Positions 1-6,451 of a stretch of DNA of 13,157 nucleotides are shown piece by piece. How positions within the stretch are numbered: position 1 is the stretch's first letter; each line of letters begins with the position of its first letter. The DNA is from Bacteroidales bacterium UBA1237 (GTDB taxonomy: Bacteria > Bacteroidota > Bacteroidia > Bacteroidales > UBA932): contig DBWN01000172.1 of assembly GCA_002308935.1 (NCBI GenBank), positions 8,568 to 21,724 of the forward strand. The letters are read 5' to 3'. The notes beneath the pieces are model-generated. The model was not told where the DNA came from. It did no database searches and saw only the letters and a list, made by a program, of their open reading frames with translations. A program made the translations under genes and the position numbers.

Positions 1-1424
1 TGCTCGTCCCCCTTTACACTCTGGTGTTCCCCGCAGTGAGCGGAGGATACGGAGTCGTCACGAATCTGTACGCATACACTGCCCTCCTTCTTGTCATCCT
101 GACTTATGGGATGGAGACGACATTCTTCCGCTATGCCAACAAGAGTGAGGAAGACCCCAAGATGGTTTTTTCCACCACTTTGAGGATGGTCTTCTGCACT
201 TCGGTGGTGTTCGTGCTCGCGATTTTCCTTTTCTTGGGGCCGATCTCAAAGTGGATGGGATATCAGGAGCATCCGGAGTACATATGGACGATGGCCGTCA
301 TCGTAGCCTTGGACGCCTTCCAGGCGATACTGTTCTCATACCTGAGGTATCAGAAACGTCCTTGGAAGTTCGCCGCACTCAAACTACTCTTCATAGGGCT
401 CAACATATCTCTGAACCTTGTATTCTTCCTGTTGCTGCCGAAGCTTTACGCTTCTCATCCGGAGACGATAGGGAAGATTTACAATCCGGAGATGGGAGTA
501 GGGTATGTGTTCTACATCAATCTTTTCTGTACGGCATTCGTCACTTTCTTCTTCGCCAAGGAACTCAAGGGAATGGGATACGGATTCGATCGCGACCTGA
601 TGAAAAGGATGCTGTCATACAGCTGGCCGATTCTCGTTCTGGGTATTGCAGGTATCCTTAACCAGACCGCGGACAAGATCCTTTTCCCGAAGATTTATCA
701 TGCTGAAGACGCCAATGTCCAGTTGGGACTCTACGGCGCGGCTACCAAGATTGCCATGATAATGGCGATGATAACCCAGGCCTTCAGATACGCCTATGAG
801 CCGTTTGTCTTCGGAAACGCCAAAGAGAAAGACAGCAAGCAGATGTATGCCTCGGGGATGAAGTATTTCATCATATTCACGCTGCTCGCTTTCCTTGCGG
901 TGATGGGATACCTTGATGTGCTGAAGTATCTGCTCCGGAACAGGGATTATTGGGAAGGCCTGAAGGTGGTCCCGATTGTGATGTGCGCGGAAATCATGAT
1001 GGGAGTTTACTTCAATCTTTCGTTCTGGTACAAACTCATTGACAAGACCATCTGGGGAGCAGTGTTCTCGGGGGCGGGTTGCGCCGTCCTTCTTGCCGTG
1101 AATTTCATATTCGTCCCGAAGATAAGCTACATGGCCTGTGCATGGGCCGGAGTCGCCGGTTACGGAACCGCAATGCTGCTGTCGTATTTCGTGGGCCAGA
1201 AGTTCTATAAGATCGATTACCCTTTGAAGGATATAGGCCTGTACACTTTACTGGCTGCAATCCTGTATGTGGGGATATTCTTTGTCGGAAAGAGCTCCCT
1301 TCCCCTTTGGGCGAGACTTGCCGTCAATACCGTCATCATCCTTCTTTATATGGCGTACATAGTGAAGAAGGACCTCCCGTTGGCGGGACTTCCTGTCATA
1401 GGGAAATATTTCCGGAAGGGATAA
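1..1424 (+). CDS. Polysaccharide/oligosaccharide flippase (MOP/Wzx type), 5'-truncated by window edge
   Basis: Integral inner-membrane protein likely to flip an undecaprenyl-linked glycan (O-antigen, capsule or exopolysaccharide unit) to the periplasmic face. The open frame runs to the left edge: codons from position 3 read LVPLYTLVFPAVSGGYGVV, the usual end of the first helix and first loop of this family. The GTG at position 24 is therefore an internal codon and the true start lies outside the window. About 474 residues are visible, with roughly a dozen hydrophobic segments separated by short charged loops, including a conserved-looking TYGMETTFFRY stretch after the second helix. Full-length relatives are usually about 480-500 residues, so only some 20 residues should be missing. 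It is convergent with the gpsA-like gene, 9 bp between stops. The substrate cannot be read from the sequence, and no glycosyltransferase is in view. Family call fairly secure; glycan unknown. Confidence 0.88.
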   Translation, partial: LVPLYTLVFPAVSGGYGVVTNLYAYTALLLVILTYGMETTFFRYANKSEEDPKMVFSTTLRMVFCTSVVFVLAIFLFLGPISKWMGYQEHPEYIWTMAVIVALDAFQAILFSYLRYQKRPWKFAALKLLFIGLNISLNLVFFLLLPKLYASHPETIGKIYNPEMGVGYVFYINLFCTAFVTFFFAKELKGMGYGFDRDLMKRMLSYSWPILVLGIAGILNQTADKILFPKIYHAEDANVQLGLYGAATKIAMIMAMITQAFRYAYEPFVFGNAKEKDSKQMYASGMKYFIIFTLLAFLAVMGYLDVLKYLLRNRDYWEGLKVVPIVMCAEIMMGVYFNLSFWYKLIDKTIWGAVFSGAGCAVLLAVNFIFVPKISYMACAWAGVAGYGTAMLLSYFVGQKFYKIDYPLKDIGLYTLLAAILYVGIFFVGKSSLPLWARLAVNTVIILLYMAYIVKKDLPLAGLPVIGKYFRKG

Positions 1425-1433
1425 AGGGCCTTT

Positions 1434-2480
1434 CTAGAGGTTCTCGAAAGTGAAGCTCTTCCAAGGGAAGTCGGCTTTCTTTCCGTTGTAGATCACATCG
1501 TAGATGTGCATGATCAGCGGGAAATCCTCTCCGTTCACTTCGCCCTTGTCCATCTTGATCATCAGGCCTTCTGCTAGGCTCTTGACGGCCGCGACGGATT
1601 CGAGGGTCATTCCGTCCAGCACTTCCATAGCCTCCTTGTAAGGAAGGCCTTCTCCGAGAAGGATTCCAAGTTTTCGGGTGCGTCCTCCCATGACGGTGAC
1701 GTAAAGGTCTCCGATTCCCATGGCGATGGATTCGTCGGAGGCGTTCACCATCCGGAGTACACGTGTCATCTCCCTTGAAGCCTGGAAAAAGGCTGCGGCC
1801 TGAGCATTGACATTGGATCCTTCGGTAGCCCTTTTCCTGTTGCCTTGTCCGATGGCCATGGCGGGAGCCAGAGCGTATGCGTTCTTTATGGCGACTGCGT
1901 ATTCAAGCCCGATGGTGTCATGGGTCAATGATACATGGAGGTATGGCGTGGAAAGCGCCTTCTTCATCATCTTCAGCACTTCGTCATCCGGTCCGCAGAA
2001 TGTGGTCATGGTGTGGTCATGGGCGATGATCTCGCCGGCGGTCCCGGGGCCTCCGAGCATATATATGTCGCGGTGGATCCCTCTCTGGGAAAGTTCCTCG
2101 TCCCAATGTTCGGGGAAGGAGAGAATCCTTCCGTCAGGTTTGGTGACAAGACCTTTCACAACGGAAAGGATAGGTATCGAAGGATCAAGCACTGAAAGGA
2201 CATTGTCCAGGAACCATTGTGCACCGTAAGAAGATATTCCGCCGATCACGAAGTCGACTCCGTAGAGCGCCTCATTGAGCTGTTCGAAGTAGTAGAATTC
2301 CACAGTAGGGGGAAACGGGCGGTCAAGCCGGGAGTGCTTCCCGAACTGTTTGCATTCCGTGATAAGATCCTTGTCGAAGGGTGTTCCCACCATCCTGACC
2401 TTGTTGCTGTTTTCCGCCAGAGGGAAGGCGATCGCCGACCCCATGACTCCAACGCCTATTACTACGACTGTCCTGGCCAT
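1434..2480 (-). CDS. gpsA: NAD(P)-dependent glycerol-3-phosphate dehydrogenase, GpsA-like
   Basis: Cytosolic enzyme expected to interconvert dihydroxyacetone phosphate and sn-glycerol-3-phosphate, the backbone for phospholipid synthesis. The 348 residues match the family length. The N-terminus is a Rossmann fold with GVGVMG at residues 9-14. A lysine in SVVKGL (K109) matches the first active-site lysine region, GGPGTAGEI (143-151) matches the family's GPSFA-type loop, and AIKN (K199) holds the expected catalytic lysine at the start of the helical C-terminal domain. GIGDLYVTVMGGRTRKLG resembles the family's GLGDL...SRN...G segment. Several motifs are divergent, for example GVGVMG for GAGSWG and GGISSYG for VPSHA, so it could be a paralogous dehydrogenase of the same fold. 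ATG at 2480 is chosen because the Rossmann strand begins directly after it and a promoter box lies about 50 bp upstream. It is transcribed divergently from the acyltransferase operon. Confidence 0.85.
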   Translation of the reverse strand: MARTVVVIGVGVMGSAIAFPLAENSNKVRMVGTPFDKDLITECKQFGKHSRLDRPFPPTVEFYYFEQLNEALYGVDFVIGGISSYGAQWFLDNVLSVLDPSIPILSVVKGLVTKPDGRILSFPEHWDEELSQRGIHRDIYMLGGPGTAGEIIAHDHTMTTFCGPDDEVLKMMKKALSTPYLHVSLTHDTIGLEYAVAIKNAYALAPAMAIGQGNRKRATEGSNVNAQAAAFFQASREMTRVLRMVNASDESIAMGIGDLYVTVMGGRTRKLGILLGEGLPYKEAMEVLDGMTLESVAAVKSLAEGLMIKMDKGEVNGEDFPLIMHIYDVIYNGKKADFPWKSFTFENL

Positions 2481-2530
2481 TTGAATTCCGATAAAAAAGA
2501 TTCCGCATCCGGGCGATACGGTATCAAGTG

Positions 2531-2538
2531 CAAATTTA
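2531..2538 (-). promoter_or_regulatory. Bacteroidota-type -7 promoter box for the gpsA-like gene
   Basis: Plus-strand CAAATTTA reads TAAATTTG on the minus strand, an exact match to the Bacteroidota sigma-factor -7 consensus TAnnTTTG. It lies about 50 bp upstream of the gpsA-like ATG, a normal leader length. A good -33 TTTG partner about 19 bp further upstream is not evident, so this is a sequence match, not a proven promoter. Confidence 0.5.
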
Positions 2539-2562
2539 AGTGTTTTTTTATTATGATGACAC

Positions 2563-2590
2563 TTGGCCGCAGGTCCTTATTCCGGCCCAA
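2563..2590. repeat. Inverted repeat between divergent promoters (possible operator)
   Basis: TTGGCCG at 2563-2569 is matched by its complement near 2583-2590 (CGGCCCAA, one extra C), giving a 7-bp stem with one bulge and a loop of about 13 bases. There is no T-tract after it, so it is not a terminator. It sits between the two opposing -7 boxes, where a regulator or a transcript fold could affect both genes. Chance occurrence is possible. Confidence 0.3.
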
Positions 2591-2631
2591 AGCCACTTTC
2601 CTGTTGCTGAATGCATGTCATGGAAAATGCT

Positions 2632-2639
2632 TATCTTTG
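2632..2639 (+). promoter_or_regulatory. Bacteroidota-type -7 promoter box for the lipid operon
   Basis: TATCTTTG matches TAnnTTTG exactly and lies 29 bp before the ATG at 2669. A TTGC at 2604-2607 is a poor -33 candidate with a long spacer of about 24 bp. The box falls inside the longer reading frame that starts at 2540. Transcription starting here would exclude that upstream ATG and make 2669 the real start of the first operon gene. Confidence 0.55.
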
Positions 2640-2668
2640 CAAGATTTATAAGAATTTCCGGTCAGAAG

Positions 2669-4018
2669 ATGGCGGCAGAGCGCTATTCGTTCATATACAC
2701 GGCCTATAAGGCATATATCCGTGTCATGGTGAACGTCCTTTATTACAAGGACGTCCAGATACTCGGCATGGATAATGTCCCCGCTGCCGGTACGCCTCTT
2801 CTGATAGTTTCTGATCACCAGAACAGCCTCAACGACGCTTTGGGCATTTTCCTGTCCATGGATGACAGGAAGGTTCATTTCATAGCAAGGGCTGATGTCT
2901 TTGACATCAATCCGCTTTTCTCCAAGTTCCTCTATGATGTCGTTGGACTCCTTCCTGCTTTCAGGATCGCTTATGAAGGAGAAGCGGCCCTTCACGGCAA
3001 TGACAACACCTTCAAGGTCTCCGAGCAGAGGCTTCTGGACGGAAAGACTGTCGCCATGTACCCTGAGGCGGGACACCAGGATCATCATTGGCTCGGAAGA
3101 TTCACTTACGGATATACGAGGCTTGCTTTCGAGGCCGCTCAGGCAGGAGGTTTCGAGAAAGAGATATTCATTCTTCCTTCGTGCAACCATTACTCCAAGT
3201 ACCGTGGCCTGAGGAACTCCATGCTGATAAAGTATGGCACCCCTGTATCGTTGGCTTCGTATTATGAACTTTACAAGACCAAGCCCAGGACTGCGCAAAG
3301 GCAGGTCAATGCCATTGTACGGGAGCAGATAAGCTCGATGATGCTCAATATTGAGGATGAGCAGAACTACAAGGCGATAGATTTCCTGCGGGACGGTGAG
3401 TTCGGACGCAAGTGGGCTTCGGACCATGGTTACGATCCCGATAACCTTCCTTCCAAGCTGGAGTCCGATAAAGCCCTCGTGGCTGCAATAGCCTCAGTGA
3501 AGGAAGATGTCCAGCCCGTTCTCGACGATACGGCCTCGCTTGTTTCCGATATGGAATCCGCCCGTGTGGTGGAAAGGGATGTGGCCGATCCTCCTTCAAG
3601 GTTCGAGATATTTGAAGAAGGGCTTCTTCTTTTCCTTCTTCTCCCGATTGCGCTGTTCTGCCTGTGGCCATCCGTTCTGGCATGGGGCATCCCGAAACAT
3701 TTCAGCAGGAAGGTCGGGGATGTCATGCTGGAAGGGTCTTTCGTACTCGCAATAGACATACTTCTCGTTATCCCTGTCTGTGCATTGATAACCTTTGTGA
3801 CAACATGGATATTCTTCGGATTCGTAAGGGGTATCGCTTATGCCCTCCTCCTTCCGTTCCTTTGCCTTTTCGAGTGGGAGTACTACAAGATGGCGGAGAA
3901 GTTCCTTCAGAAAACAAGATACCGTAAGGCCGCAAGAAAGGGACTCACGGGTTCAATTGAAAAGAAATACAAAAGCATAATGTCCCGGATGGGTGAAGCA
4001 CTTTCCTCATGTGGGTAA
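2669..4018 (+). CDS. PlsC/Gpt2-like phospholipid-type acyltransferase with C-terminal membrane anchor
   Basis: Predicted inner-membrane acyltransferase moving an acyl chain from ACP or CoA to a glycerol-type or other hydroxyl acceptor. With the start at 2669 the protein has 449 residues. Motif I is SDHQNSLNDAL with His50 and Asp56, five residues between them rather than the four of classical NHX4D, as in Gpt2/Sct1-type members. Motif II is PAFR (96-99) and motif III is YPEAGH (131-136). A charged linker (about 220-315) leads to three hydrophobic segments (about 319-341, 357-383, 385-402) and a basic tail. An in-frame ATG at 2540 would add 43 residues with no family resemblance and would overlap the promoter box, so 2669 is preferred. 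The KS gene begins 28 bp after its stop. It could serve general phospholipid synthesis or acylate the product of the downstream polyketide/fatty acid genes. Family secure, acceptor unknown. Confidence 0.82.
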   Translation: MAAERYSFIYTAYKAYIRVMVNVLYYKDVQILGMDNVPAAGTPLLIVSDHQNSLNDALGIFLSMDDRKVHFIARADVFDINPLFSKFLYDVVGLLPAFRIAYEGEAALHGNDNTFKVSEQRLLDGKTVAMYPEAGHQDHHWLGRFTYGYTRLAFEAAQAGGFEKEIFILPSCNHYSKYRGLRNSMLIKYGTPVSLASYYELYKTKPRTAQRQVNAIVREQISSMMLNIEDEQNYKAIDFLRDGEFGRKWASDHGYDPDNLPSKLESDKALVAAIASVKEDVQPVLDDTASLVSDMESARVVERDVADPPSRFEIFEEGLLLFLLLPIALFCLWPSVLAWGIPKHFSRKVGDVMLEGSFVLAIDILLVIPVCALITFVTTWIFFGFVRGIAYALLLPFLCLFEWEYYKMAEKFLQKTRYRKAARKGLTGSIEKKYKSIMSRMGEALSSCG

Positions 4019-4046
4019 ACAGAACGATAATTGACAGATCATTCAG

Positions 4047-5273
4047 ATGGACAAAGCGAACAGAGTCGTAATAACCGGAATGGGTATATGGTCCTGCCTC
4101 GGATACTCGCTTGATGAGGTCAGGGAATCCCTGTACGAAGGGCGCAGCGGTATCATTTTCGACCCCGCAAGGAAAGAGATGGGATTCCGTTCAGCGCTGA
4201 CCGGTTATGTCAAACAGCCTCAGCTCAAGGGGGTTCTTCCCCGTTCAATGAGAGTATATATGCCGGAGCAGGCCCAGTATGCGTACTGCGCCACCAAAGA
4301 CGCTCTTGATGATGCGGGTATAACTGAAGAATATCTGGCCTCCCACGAGGTCGGGCTCCTTTACGGAAATGACTCCTCAGCGCTTCCCGTCATCAAGGCC
4401 ATAGATACAATCAGGGAGAAGAATGACACTACTTTGTGCGGTTCGGGCGCTATCTTCCAGTCGATGAACTCGACCGTCACTATGAATCTCGACTGCATCT
4501 TCAAACTGAAAGGAATCAACCTCACCATATCGGGAGCCTGTGCAAGCGGTTCCCATGCTATCGGTCTGGGAGCGCTTCTCATCCAGAACGGCCTCCAGGA
4601 AATGGTGGTCTGCGGTGGAGCTCAGGAAGTCAATCCCTATGCAGTAGGGTCATTCGACGGCATATCCGCTTTTTCTACCAGGGAAGATGAACCGACCAAG
4701 GCCAGCAGGCCTTTCGACCGTGACAGGGACGGTCTTGTCCCCAGTGGCGGTGCTGCTACAGTCATCCTTGAAAGCTATGAATCTGCTGTCCGCCGTGGAG
4801 CGAAGATTTACGGAGAGGTACTGGGATATGGCTTTTCAGGTAATGGCGACCATATTTCTTCCCCGAACGTGGACGGACCGAGAAGATCTCTTGAGATGGC
4901 GATAAAGAGGGCTGGAATATCAGTGGACGAGATAGGATACATCAACGCCCATGCGACATCCACCCATGTGGGAGACACCAATGAGGCCAAAGCGATTTAC
5001 GCAGTGATCGGCGACAGGAAGATAGAAGTGACCAGCACCAAATCACAGACAGGACATGAAATGTGGATGGCCGGAGCGTCCGAGGTGATCTATTCGATGC
5101 TGATGATGAAAGGAGGCTTCATTGCACCGAACCTTAATTTCTGCAACCCGGACGAAGACTCCGCCAAGCTCCTCATACCTTCAGAGAGGGTTATGAAGAA
5201 GTTTGACATCTTCCTTTCCAACAGCTTCGGATTCGGAGGAACGAACTCTTCCCTTGTGATAAAGAACATGTAA
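4047..5273 (+). CDS. Beta-ketoacyl-ACP synthase (KAS I/II type, FabF/FabB-like)
   Basis: Cytosolic condensing enzyme that extends an acyl chain by decarboxylative addition of malonyl-ACP. The 408 residues match FabB/FabF. The complete Cys-His-His triad is present: Cys165 in GACASGSHAIG, His302 in NAHATSTHVGD and His337 in TGHEMWMAGA, with the supporting Lys332 in TSTKSQTGH. The glycine-rich C-terminus NSFGFGGTNSS is typical. It is a competent KS and not a chain-length factor, because the cysteine is kept. The next gene is a dedicated ACP, followed by dehydratase, thioesterase and exporter, which places it in a secondary lipid or polyene pathway rather than housekeeping FabF, as in aryl polyene and flexirubin loci. 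No second KS is in the window. Its ATG follows the acyltransferase by 28 bp and the protein opens directly with the VVITGMG strand, so the start is well placed. Confidence 0.93.
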   Translation: MDKANRVVITGMGIWSCLGYSLDEVRESLYEGRSGIIFDPARKEMGFRSALTGYVKQPQLKGVLPRSMRVYMPEQAQYAYCATKDALDDAGITEEYLASHEVGLLYGNDSSALPVIKAIDTIREKNDTTLCGSGAIFQSMNSTVTMNLDCIFKLKGINLTISGACASGSHAIGLGALLIQNGLQEMVVCGGAQEVNPYAVGSFDGISAFSTREDEPTKASRPFDRDRDGLVPSGGAATVILESYESAVRRGAKIYGEVLGYGFSGNGDHISSPNVDGPRRSLEMAIKRAGISVDEIGYINAHATSTHVGDTNEAKAIYAVIGDRKIEVTSTKSQTGHEMWMAGASEVIYSMLMMKGGFIAPNLNFCNPDEDSAKLLIPSERVMKKFDIFLSNSFGFGGTNSSLVIKNM

Positions 5274-5317
5274 TTTACCATAGCCGTACTGATGCGGCAT
5301 GAAGCAGTCGACATATA

Positions 5318-5557
5318 ATGGACAATAACGAGCTTATAGAAAAAATAAACCAGGCCTTGGCCGATGAGTTCGAGATAGAAGTTGAACAGATAACTCCTTC
5401 CGCCAGTGTGAAGGATACCCTTGAACTTGACAGCCTCAGTCTTGTCGACCTGATCGCCAGGATGGAAGCGGTGACGGGTGTGAAGATCCCCGGATCTGAC
5501 GCCACAAAGATCCGCACTTTCCAGGATCTTTATGACTATTTGGCTGAAAGGGTATAG
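5318..5557 (+). CDS. Acyl carrier protein
   Basis: Small acidic four-helix carrier of 79 residues that holds the growing chain on a 4'-phosphopantetheine arm. The attachment site is Ser39 in LELDSLSLVDL, the DSL motif at the head of helix II. The protein is rich in Glu and Asp and has the usual C-terminal amphipathic helix (FQDLYDYLAERV). It lies 44 bp after the KS and 11 bp before the dehydratase, so it is presumably the dedicated ACP of this synthase and not the housekeeping AcpP, which normally sits beside fabF. No phosphopantetheinyl transferase gene is in the window; a genome-encoded one must activate it. Confidence 0.93.
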   Translation: MDNNELIEKINQALADEFEIEVEQITPSASVKDTLELDSLSLVDLIARMEAVTGVKIPGSDATKIRTFQDLYDYLAERV

Positions 5558-5568
5558 CTGAAAACCGC

Positions 5569-6042
5569 ATGACCAAAGAAGGCCTCAGTGAGAAGTTTTC
5601 CGAAGCGGAGCTGTCAGGGGATGGGATTTTCCTTCTGATTCCGCAGCGTCCCCCGATGACGATGGTGGATTCGTTTTACGGATGTGACGAAGATGAGGCT
5701 TGTTGCGGCCTTACTGTAAAGGAGGACAACCTCTTTTGTATCGGAGGCCGTCTTACGGAACCGGGAATAGTCGAGCATGCGGCACAAAGCGTCGCCGCCA
5801 TGGTCGGGTACGGTAACTATCTGAAGAACCTTCCCCCGGACATAGGATATATCGGGGAAGTGAAATCATTCAGGTTCTTCGTCCTCCCTGAAGTGGGCGA
5901 CAGACTCCGCACCGTAGTGAAAGAAACGGTTTCAGTTCAGGGGACGACACTTGCTTCGGCCAAAGTTTACGTGGGAAAGACCCTTGTCGCCGAAGGACAG
6001 ATAAAGTTCAGTTTGAAGGATGGAAAACAAGATCAGCGCTAA
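5569..6042 (+). CDS. Hot-dog fold 3-hydroxyacyl-ACP dehydratase-like protein (ApeP/FabZ-related)
   Basis: Predicted to remove water from 3-hydroxyacyl-ACP and give the trans-2-enoyl chain, or to act as the non-catalytic half of such an enzyme. The 157 residues hold one hot-dog domain. IPQRPPMTMVDSF (24-36) aligns with the FabZ LPHRYPFLLVD strand, and EPGIVEHAAQSVAAMVGY (64-81) aligns with the central helix, with Glu69 at the position of the FabZ catalytic glutamate. The FabZ HFPG histidine is absent: that loop reads FCIGGRLTEPG, as in the ApeP-like group of aryl polyene loci. Gln26 also stands where FabZ has His. Activity may therefore need a partner subunit or a different base, possibly His70. 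The gene lies 11 bp after the ACP gene and overlaps the thioesterase gene by 23 bp, which points to translational coupling. Confidence 0.82.
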   Translation: MTKEGLSEKFSEAELSGDGIFLLIPQRPPMTMVDSFYGCDEDEACCGLTVKEDNLFCIGGRLTEPGIVEHAAQSVAAMVGYGNYLKNLPPDIGYIGEVKSFRFFVLPEVGDRLRTVVKETVSVQGTTLASAKVYVGKTLVAEGQIKFSLKDGKQDQR

Positions 6043-6439
6043 AGTGACCGTCAGGGTCAGGTTCTCCGAGCTGGACCCCGTAGGGGTGGTCTGGCACGGG
6101 AACTATGTGAAATATCTTGAGGACGCCAGGGAAGAATTCGGCCGGAAATGGGGCATTGAATATATGACCATTTTCAGTAACGGTTACTATGCTCCCGTTT
6201 TCGACATGAACCTCCGTTTCAAGGAGCCGGCCAAGGTTGATGACGTCCTTGAAGTGGAGTGTGTCTTCCGTCCCTGCCCCGGAGCAAAGCTCTGCTTCGA
6301 TTATACGGTCACAAGGAAAAGTGATTCTGCCATTATCCTTACAGCCTCATCGGTTCAGCTTTTCACATCTTTGAAAGGAGAGTTCGAGCCTTCTGAACCC
6401 GAGTTCTTCTCTTCTTGGAAAGAAGTTCTTCCTCTTTGA
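6020..6439 (+). CDS. 4HBT-family acyl-ACP/acyl-CoA thioesterase
   Basis: Small hot-dog thioesterase of 139 residues expected to hydrolyse the thioester of an acyl chain on ACP or CoA. The signature segment ELDPVGVVWHGNYVKYLEDA (17-36) matches the 4-hydroxybenzoyl-CoA thioesterase/YbgC pattern, with Asp19 as the likely catalytic residue and His26, Tyr29 and Glu34 at conserved positions. The start overlaps the dehydratase end by 23 bp and is preceded by GAAGG just before ATG, so translation is probably coupled. In aryl polyene loci a thioesterase of this family accompanies the KS and dehydratases, either to release product or to clear stalled chains. Which role applies here cannot be seen. Confidence 0.87.
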   Translation: MENKISAKVTVRVRFSELDPVGVVWHGNYVKYLEDAREEFGRKWGIEYMTIFSNGYYAPVFDMNLRFKEPAKVDDVLEVECVFRPCPGAKLCFDYTVTRKSDSAIILTASSVQLFTSLKGEFEPSEPEFFSSWKEVLPL

Positions 6440-6451
6440 TTATTCTGAATT

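Noticed and set aside
24..26. GTG at position 24 as the flippase start
   Set aside because: The frame is open to the left edge and upstream codons encode the expected family sequence LVPLYT, so the gene starts outside the window.
1423..1433. AAAGGGCCTTT palindrome between the convergent flippase and gpsA-like genes as a terminator
   Set aside because: Only a 5-bp arm around a single central base and no T-tract. Too short to form a stable terminator hairpin.
1807..2651. Plus-strand open frames opposite the gpsA-like gene
   Set aside because: Antisense to a gene with intact Rossmann and catalytic motifs. Their translations have no recognisable features.
2540..2668. Longer acyltransferase start at ATG 2540
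   Set aside because: The added 43 residues show no family similarity and span the TATCTTTG promoter box. ATG 2669 gives the usual N-terminus.
2618..3427. 269-codon open frame on the minus strand opposite the acyltransferase
   Set aside because: It lies wholly antisense to a gene with clear acyltransferase motifs, and its translation shows no recognisable domain. It is best explained as a codon-bias shadow.
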